NCBI GenBank assembly: GCA_017311185.1
Contig: JAESUZ010000771.1
Coordinates: 938,001 to 1,002,000, forward strand
Origin: Proteles cristata cristata
Lineage: Eukaryota > Chordata > Mammalia > Carnivora > Hyaenidae
Length of the DNA: 64,000 bases
Reading direction: 5' to 3'
Below are positions 57,090 to 64,000 of this stretch, piece by piece (the stretch's first letter is position 1; each line of letters starts with the position of its first letter). The notes beneath the pieces are model-generated. The model was given only the letters and a program-made list of their open reading frames with translations. It was not told the origin of the DNA and did not search any database. The position numbers were made by a program, and so were the translations under genes.

Positions 57090-58280
57090 AAAGTGGTTAA
57101 GCATTTTATTAAGGAAAATTTAAACATATATGAAAACAGTACATGGTAGAATGAATCCCACGTATCCATCACCCAGCTTCAGTGGTTACCAGCTAACTCA
57201 TGGCCAATCTTGTGTCTCTATCCTTTCATTGCTATCTGCCCCACCACCCCACCCCCCACTGGATCGTACTAACAAATCCCATACACCATATCATTCCACT
57301 TGCAAATATTTCAGTGTGTGTTTCTAAAAGATAAGGCCTCTTCCTTTCTTTCCCATTTATTTTCTAACTGTGGTAAAATATACTTAACATAATGGGTACC
57401 ATCTTAGATATTTTTTAGGTGTGTAGTTCAGTGATTTTTAAATACATTCACAATGTTGTATAACCATTACCACTATCGATCCTCATGGCCCTTTTAACTT
57501 ATAAAACTGAAACCAGGTACCCATTGAACAACAAGTCCCCCTATACTCCCCCCATCCAGCTCCTGGAAACCACAATTTTACTTTCTGTCTTTATGATTTT
57601 GACTACTCTATATGCCTCATAGGAATGGAATCATACTGTATTTGTCTTTTCATGCCTGGTTTATTTCACTTTGGATAATATCCTCAAGGTTCATCCATGT
57701 TGTAAGATGTGCCAGAATTTCCTTCCTTTTTAAGGCTCAGTAATATCCCATGAATATACTGCATTTGGCTTATCCATTCATCCATTGGTGGACACTTGGG
57801 CTGCTTCCACATTTTAGCTATTGTAAATGATGCTGCTGTGACCATGGGTCTTCAACCACAGACCATCTTCAGAACCCTGTTTTCAATTAATTTGGGGATA
57901 AAGGCCTCTTTCTATTTAATACAACCATAATACCACTGTCACATTTTTTTAAAAGGACACTAATTTTTTATTTTCACGGAATTATCTAGGCAGTGTCTGT
58001 ATCTCCCAGATCATCTCGTGTTTTTAAAATATAATTGGTCCACATACTGCATTAGGGAGATATGTCTCTGAAGTCATTCTCTATAGGCTTCTCCTTTATT
58101 TTTCCCTTGTGATTATTGTCATTGCTAAAGAAACGGCATCATTTGTCCTATATGCTTTCCACATTCTGTATTCTGTTGTGTCTCTGTGATGATGCTTAAC
58201 CTGTTTTTCTGACCTTGCATTTCCTGTAAATCAGTGGTTGGGTCCAGGTTTTTCTGATTCCTATCTGAGGTGTCTGCTTC
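57090..58280 (-). repeat. Older L1-like element containing a younger L1
   Basis: The left part (about 57090-57345) and right part (about 57914-58280) follow one old L1-type 3' order: AAATTTAAACATATATGAAAACAG, CACCCAGCTTCAGTGGTTACC and GGTCCACATACTGCATTAGGG. They are separated by the L1 insertion at 57346-57900. Confidence 0.55.
57346..57900 (-). repeat. L1 3' end with target duplication
   Basis: AAGGCCTCTTCCT (57333-57345) and AAGGCCTCTTTCT (57901-57913) flank it. It includes TGACTACTCTATATGCCTCATAGGAATGG and CAAGGTTCATCCATGTTGTAAG in reverse orientation. Confidence 0.9.
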
Positions 58281-58821
58281 TATCTGGAGGCAGCTCCTGC
58301 CCCACTGATCTGTATGTGTGTGTGTAATGTTACTAGACTATGATGGTCATTGCTTAGATCATTCTCAGTATTTTTAAACATGCTTAAACTCTATGATTGT
58401 GTCTTTTCCCCAGTCATTTCCTTATAACTAGACTTCACCCAAAGTGACCAGTGAGGCCTCACTGCCCTCAAGCAGGTAGGAGTAAGCATTTAATGATTGC
58501 AAGGGAACACCAGTGAGGAAACCATGGTCCCTGCCCCAAGAAATTTGATGTCTGTTTGGGGAAGCAGGTATATATCAAAATAGCCAGGAAACACAACTGA
58601 CTACAATTAATTGTTTATTTTAGCCTCTGAGCCCCAATAGTCAGGAACTTTACATAGAATAGTCTATAGCAGAGTTGCCCGAGTCCCACTCAGGTAGTCT
58701 GATGTGATAGATCTAGATAGATCTGGAAATCAAGATTTCTAGGATAGATCTAGAAATCAAGATTTTAAAAGCATCTGAGGTATTTTTCTGTGCAACCAAA
58801 TTTAAGAATCATCATCTTAAG

Positions 58822-59235
58822 ACAGTGGTTCTTTGGGGCGCCTGGGTGGCTTAGTCGGTTAAGTGTCTGACTTTCGCTGTTTTTTATAGATATGTTTTTA
58901 TCTATTTCTGAGAGAGAGAGAGACAGCGTGAGCAGGGGCGGGTCAGAGAGAGAGGGAGACACAGAATCTGAAACAGGCTCCAGGCTCTGAGCTGGCTGTC
59001 AGCACAGAGCCCGACGCGGGCCTCGAACCCACGAACTGCAAGATCATGACCTAAGTGAAAGTCGGACGCTTAGCCGACTAAGCTACCCAGGTGCCCCTAA
59101 AAACATTTTTTAAAAATAACTGGAAAAAAAAAGAAATGCAGAATCTGAGACCCCACCCCAGACCTGCTGAATCAGAATCTGTATTTTAATATCTCCACAT
59201 GATTTGTATGTTCATAAGTCTGAGTGAGACACACT
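58822..59235 (-). mobile_element. MER5A fossil interrupted by a SINE structure
   Basis: CAGTGGTTCTTT at 58824 and GAGACCCCACCCCAGACCTGCTGAATCAGAATCTGTATTTTAA after the SINE give MER5A order in minus orientation. Confidence 0.7.
58836..59096 (-). repeat. Fold-back SINE structure (plus-strand head followed by a minus-strand SINE)
   Basis: A plus-strand tRNA head (58836-58879, GGGGCGCCTGGGTGGCTTAG...) is immediately followed by a minus-strand SINE (58880-59096) ending GGTGCCCC. The two heads are inverted and would pair along about 40 bases. Confidence 0.88.
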
Positions 59236-59477
59236 GGTATAGAGTATGTACTCCAGTTATAAAATCAGAGAAACCGAAGCAAAAAATGGCCATGCTAAGA
59301 AGGAGACTCCAGACAGTTCTACTCTTTCAGCTGGTGTTCTCAAAGCTGTTCTAAGGGAGAGGGAGAAAGAATGTATTCCCTTAAAGAGAGTGGGACCCAT
59401 GTGAACAGAGCTGCTTGTCTTCACTGTGACCCTGGATAAGTCCGACTATCCCTGAGTGACACAGTTCTATATGATTG

Positions 59478-59667
59478 CAGAGCAAGGGCTCCTCAACCCT
59501 CAGGGCATAGTAAAAAAAAAAACCTGGGAGCTTTTCTGGCCAGGCCACTCTCCTGAAGGGGTAACCATCCAGGCATGGTTTTTTTGTTTTTTTTTGTTTT
59601 TTTGTTTTGTTTTTTTAAATCTCCCCAGGCAATTCTAATAGGTACCCAACATTGAAAACCATTGCTG
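59478..59667 (+). mobile_element. MER5A-type fossil
   Basis: GGCTCCTCAACCCTCAGGGC...ACCTGGGAGCTTTTC and CTCCCCAGGCAATTCTAATAGGTACCCAACATTGAAAACCATTG match MER5A at its two ends. A poly-T/G tract (59579-59618) is inserted between them. Confidence 0.7.
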
Positions 59668-60425
59668 CAGATCTCGGGTCCTCCATGTTTCCATGTTCCA
59701 CTCCAGGTAAAAGTGAGCTCAATGTCTAGCAGTTGCCATCAAAAATGCAAAATTAAGTTTCAGGGCAAGGCTCACTGTTTCAACATCTGGATTCTCAAAA
59801 ACAGTTGCAAGGAAGACTGGAGAGGTGTTCCTAGTAATGTTTTTGAGTATCCCTTGAATTTTTTGAAATCAAATTCTCAAGGGATGCTTTAGTAGTAAGA
59901 GACTAGATCTGATGTTGCCCTGAACCTGGAAACATGTAACTTTGCTTTTCTGCAGACTGTGTTCAGGTAGGTTGATACCCTTGTCTGTCTATAGAGCTAA
60001 TTTTTATATGGACCTAACAGTACAAATAATTGAGAGGTGGAGAGAACCGATTGTCTTTGCTGTCCAGAGTTATCATAGAGGATGTTTCAAAGAGGAGATG
60101 TTTTCTCACCCCCTCCTTCCAGGTGGAGTTGCATTTGGGTAGGCAGAATAATGAAGAATGGGTGTCATGGTAGAGAGTTGCCTGAGAATGTCCATCCAGG
60201 ATGTTTATGAGAGAGTGTTGAGAGCAATTAACCCGAGTGGCTCTATGCACTGCAGTACACCACACCTTTGGGTGAACAGGGCAAGGCTATGGAGTAGCAA
60301 AGGCTCTTCAGTGGAAAGGTGACAGTATAATTTATCTTGTGTATTTTAGAGGAAAAAAACAGGGCAACATAATTGCTTGAATGGGAGAAGGACTCTCAGG
60401 GAGAAGGTAAGGATCTTTTCAATCA
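59668..60425. other. Intron sequence with no recognised feature
   Basis: I identified no repeat or exon. Confidence 0.4.
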
Positions 60426-60439
60426 GAACATTTGGACTT

Positions 60440-60670
60440 GGGACGCCTGGGTGGCTTAGTCGGTTAAGCGTCCGACTTTCACTTAGGTCATGATCTCGCG
60501 GTTCGTGGGTTCGAGCCCCGTGTCGGGCTCTGTGCTGACTGCCAGCTCAGAGCCTGGAGCCTGTTTCAGTCTGTGACTCCCTCTCTCTCTGACCCTCCCC
60601 TGCTCACGCTGTCTCTCTCTCTCCTAGAAATAAATAAAACATTAAAAAAAAATTAAAAAAAAAAAAAAAA
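60440..60670 (+). repeat. Young-subfamily SINE with 14-base duplication
   Basis: GAACATTTGGACTT flanks it at 60426-60439 and 60671-60684. It has an intact head, A and B box-like stretches and a long A-tail. Confidence 0.97.
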
Positions 60671-61136
60671 GAACATTTGGACTTATCCTTTGATCTCTTC
60701 CATGCAAACCCTTATATTAATACTATTCTTAGAAGAACTTGGATCTACCATAATTTACATGATGTTTCCACAAACAGGTTTTCCCATTAAAAAAAAAGTC
60801 AGCTACACTTTGGTAAATCTCTGAGGCAAGCCTGTGTGTGGTCTCTGCTCCAGCCCCCACGTTGCAGGACTTCCCCTCCCAAGCCTCTTTTAATCCAACC
60901 TCCCCATCCTGTGTCTGTTTAAGCCCCCAAGGCCCTGCCAGGTGTCTGGTTAACTGGTCTCAAATAAATGTATTTAATCAGGATGTGAAGTGTTAATAGT
61001 ACAAAGTACCCACATACTTGTGTAAAGAGGAAATCCAACAAAGGAAAAAATGTCCAACCTCACTAGTAATCAGAAGAATGTAAATATGATGTGAATTTTC
61101 AATTACCAAATGAACCAGAGTGAGAAACAATGACAG

Positions 61137-61317
61137 GGACACCTGGGTGGCTCAGTTAAGCGTCCGACTTTCAGCCCAGGTCATGATCTCATAGTTCATG
61201 AGTTTGAACCCTGCCTCAGGCTCTGCACTGATGGCACAGAGACTGCTTGGGATTCTCTCTGTCTCCCTCTCTGCCCTTCCCTCTTTCTCTCCAAAATTAA
61301 TAAATAAACTTAAAGGA
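61137..61317 (+). repeat. Carnivore SINE in L1
   Basis: It has a shortened head (CAGTTAAGCGTCC, with a small internal deletion), then the body and tail AATAAATAAACTTAAAGG. Confidence 0.9.
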
Positions 61318-61649
61318 AGACTGACAATACCCGGGTTTGAGAGACTTCAGAGAAATGTGAGGTTTCCTGTACACTGGTGGAAATGTAAATTGGCAGAAGA
61401 ACAGTTTCTAGAGAACAGTTTGGTATTGCATATCATACACTTAACAATGTACAGACACAGCAATTCCACTTCTGAGAGTTTTTCCTAGGGAAATTATGGA
61501 GCAGGGGCCAAGGATATTCAAGCCAGCCTTGTATATGATAAAGAATAATTAGAAATAACCTAAGTGTCTACCAAGTGAGAGTTATCCATATCAGTTGTTG
61601 TCCATTCACACAATGAAATACTAAAGAGCCTTTAAAATGATACAAATAT

Positions 61650-61862
61650 GGAGCCCCCGGGTGGCTCAGTTGGTTAAACAGCTAACTTCAGCTCAGGTCA
61701 TGACCTTGCAGTCTGTGAGGTCGAACCCTGCATCAGGCTCTATGCTGACACCTCAGAGCCTGGAGCCTGCTTCAGATTCTATGTCTCCACCTCTCTCTCT
61801 GCCCCTCCTCTGCTTGCTCTCTGTTTCTCTCTCAAAAATAATAAGCATTTTAAAAAATAAAT
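61650..61862 (+). repeat. Carnivore SINE in L1, duplicated target
   Basis: AAAATGATACAAATAT (61634-61649) and AAAATGATATAAATAT (61863-61878) flank it. Confidence 0.95.
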
Positions 61863-62104
61863 AAAATGATATAAATATTTATTGACATGAAAGAATGAAT
61901 GTCTAGTAGATATTCTGCCTTTATCGACAATGTCATTAATGCAAAATTGAGTATGTGCACATGTACACATGTGCATTTATGCACACAGAGGACCACCATG
62001 GGAGTCATCAAAATATCAACCACGTTGTCCTCTGATTGGGAGATCTTTTAATGCCTCTACTTTCTTATCTTTTATTGTTTCATACAGAAGCAATATTCTG
62101 TATT

Positions 62105-62285
62105 TTTACATTAATAGCTAACACTAATAGAATGTGCATTATGTGCCAGGCACTGCTCTGATTGCTACATATTGTTATTATTCCTGTAGAAAACAAAATG
62201 ATAAGGTCCACAGCTAGTAAATGATGGAGCTGGGACTCAAAATCTGGTTGTCTGGCTCTATAGGCTGCGCTGTTGCTACATTAAT
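62105..62285 (-). repeat. MIR
   Basis: CATTATGTGCCAGGCACTGCTCTG...CACAGCTAGTAAATGATGGAGCTGGGACTCAAA is a MIR (-) core. Confidence 0.85.
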
Positions 62286-62379
62286 TAACCTAAACAGAGT
62301 GAAAGTTTCTTAACCCCTCTCCCACCAGCAAAACCACTCATCTCCTCAGAAGTAACCATCATTGTTAACCATTTGACAG

Positions 62380-63480
62380 CTAGCTTCTGTCCTCAGTTAC
62401 CAGTAAAGTTGAAAATCTTCCTGGCCCTTTTCATTTCTTTCCAGAAATGTTCACTTGTCATTTGGGTAATTTGGCTTTTTCTTATTGATGTGAAGGAGTT
62501 TTGTTACAGTGTCGATACTAGTTTTTTGAGGCTCTGTGTGTTGTAACGGTTTTCCCACTGTGTTGCATTTCTTTGAACTGTGTCTTATTTTGTAATACAG
62601 AAGTTTTAGTTATTTTTATGTAATAAAATCTGTCCATTTTTTCCCCTTGTGGCTTCACATCTTGTTTAGGAATTCTTTCTGTACAACCAAGAAGATAAGA
62701 AGACTCTCCCATATTCTCTTCTAGTATATTTGTATGTTTATGCATTTTAATTATTTATTTGAATTGTGAAATATCTATAACACAAATTTTACCATTTTAA
62801 CCATTGTTAAGTGTATGGCTCAGTGGCCTCAGGTGCATTCACAGTGCTCTGCAGCTGTCACCACCATCCATCTCCAGGACTTTTTTCATCTTGCAAACTG
62901 AAACTGTCTACTGTCTTAAACTCCCCCTTCCCGCTTCCCTCGGCCCCTGGCAGCCACCACACTGCTTCCTGTCTCTGTGAATTTAACTACCCTGGGTCTC
63001 CATGCAAGTGGAATCATATAGTGTTCATCTTTGGGCCTGGCTTATGTCACCTAGTATAAAGTTTTCAAGGTTCATCCATGTTGTAGCATGTGTCAAAGTT
63101 TCCTTTCTTTTTAAGAGTCAATAATACTCCATCATAGATTTAATTTTATGTTTAGATTTTAATCCATGTAGAATCTAATATTATGTTCGGTGAGAAGTAG
63201 GTAAGAGGTTATGTTTTTAATTTCTAAGTTGGTCATCTTTTAAACAACTATAAAAACCCACATTCTTATGGGGTTTAAACAACTATAAAAACCCACATTC
63301 TCATGAGGGGGCCCAAATCTGCTCCTGGGCTATTGTTCATTGATCCTTTCATCTATATCTGGACTGGAAATGCACTGTTTTAAGTATTCCAGCTTTTAGG
63401 CAAGTTTGTTTATCTGCTAAAAGCACATCCATTCCCATTCTTCTTATTTAGCCTTTCTTCAACCATTTCCTGACAAACTT
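62380..63480 (-). repeat. Old L1-like element containing an L1 3' end
   Basis: The old L1 text lies at 62380-62740 and continues at 63145-63300 (TTTAATCCATGTAGAATCTAATATTATG). Between them, about 62745-63140, is an L1 3' end in reverse (ACCATTTTAACCATTGTTAAGTG...GGTTCATCCATGTTGTAGCATG). Confidence 0.65.
63239..63305. repeat. 37-base direct tandem duplication
   Basis: TTTAAACAACTATAAAAACC plus CACATTCT occurs at 63239 and again at 63276. It is a two-copy tandem with one mismatch in the following bases. Confidence 0.9.
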
Positions 63481-64000
63481 CAGAATTAGTCATGGCCCCA
63501 AAATACTCTTTTAGGATTTTGATTGGAATAGCTTGAAGCTACCCAGTAAATTGGGGTTGACATCTTGCAAAACATGGCCTGCTCACCTTGCTCTCTTTGC
63601 AGCTTTCCAGGCTGTCTGGTGCTTCCCTCTGCAGGAGAAATATAGGTCATTGCAGCCATGGCTGCCTCTGCCCAAAGCCTTCCCACTCTGCTCCTTCACC
63701 CAGCCTCTGATGCCAAGTCTTCCAGAAAGAACAAATGCCTACACATCCTTGGTTTAACTTATTTCCTTCTGCAAATGACATTTGCATTTTAACGTGAACT
63801 TTCAGAACCAAAGCCCAGAGTGGACATGTAGAATCTTCATGCCCTGCAGTAGAAGCCATGGGGAAATACCTTTTTTTTTTTTTTTTTTGGTCAGGAATGC
63901 TTTCTCTGCTCCCAGAAAACCACATCCCACAAGGCAGACACTGAACGGATATATGACTAGCCTGAGTAACCAGGTTCCAGTTGATACTTTAAAAAAAATT
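63481..64000. other. No gene recognised; poly-T at about 63871-63888
   Basis: I see no exon or further repeat that can be supported. Confidence 0.4.

Larger units (their letters stand above)
61020..62000 (+). repeat. Old L1 ORF2 C-terminal part, split by two SINEs
   Basis: ACACTGGTGGAAATGTAAATTGGCAG, CAGCAATTCCACTTCTGAG and TTGTCCATTCACACAATGAAATACT follow the L1 ORF2 end in sense orientation. Insertions lie at 61137-61317 and 61650-61862. Confidence 0.8.
27407..64000 (+). other. SLC4A5 transcription unit, 5' coding part (continues beyond window)
   Basis: The span runs from the exon carrying the start codon to the right edge. Three coding exons are visible (27407-27487, 34551-34742, 47990-48119) separated by introns of 7,063 and 13,247 bases. 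The third intron is at least 15.9 kb, because no exon starting with the family's WIKFEEKVE segment appears before 64000. The repeats listed within this span are intronic. The 5' non-coding exon or exons were not identified. Confidence 0.9.

Noticed and set aside
7881..61862. tRNA genes suggested by GGTTCGAGCCC and TGGCTCAGTCGG motifs
   Set aside because: All occur as the 5' head of SINEs with attached bodies and A-tails. None stands alone as a full cloverleaf.

Overview
This is a nuclear window from a carnivoran mammal, most likely a feliform (cat-like). The main evidence is more than 30 copies or fragments of the tRNA-derived carnivore SINE. Its head reads GGGGCGCCTGGGTGGCTCAG, it carries RNA polymerase III A and B boxes, and it ends in a pyrimidine-rich stretch and an AATAAA-type A-rich tail. 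Old mammalian repeats (MIR, L2, MER20, MER5A, MER2) and L1 fragments fill much of the rest. The SINE subfamily points to a feliform, but I cannot name the species.

The only protein-coding gene I can support is the 5' part of SLC4A5 (NBCe2, an electrogenic sodium-bicarbonate cotransporter) on the + strand. Three coding exons are recognisable: 27407-27487 (start codon at 27409), 34551-34742 and 47990-48119. The exon junctions join in phase 1, phase 1 and then phase 2 (outgoing). Together they encode about 133 residues of the cytosolic N-terminus, up to the conserved MEWKESAR motif. The next exon (beginning WIKFEEK in the family) is not in the window, so the last intron runs beyond the right edge. 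The first 27.4 kb is 5' flank and/or 5' non-coding intron; I could not identify a non-coding first exon.

Layout: 1-27.4 kb holds upstream sequence with SINE, MIR, MER20 and MER5A copies and old antisense L1/HAL1 pieces. An antisense L1 remnant ends only about 15 bases before the start-codon exon. 27.5-34.5 kb is the first coding intron, with MER2 and a 3.6 kb sense L1 ORF2-to-3' end block that carries four later insertions. 34.7-48.0 kb is the second coding intron, with a SINE dimer, microsatellites, a GC-rich block near 42.5 kb and many antisense L2 fragments. 48.1-64 kb is the start of the third coding intron, with L2, L1 and SINE insertions.

I found no evidence for a new biological system such as a CRISPR array, gene cluster or unknown multi-gene locus. 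The most useful observations concern the SLC4A5 N-terminus, a possible internal promoter or exon in its second coding intron (weak), the L1 beside the start exon, and several unusual SINE rearrangements. Repeat family names and orthology come from memory; no search was run.
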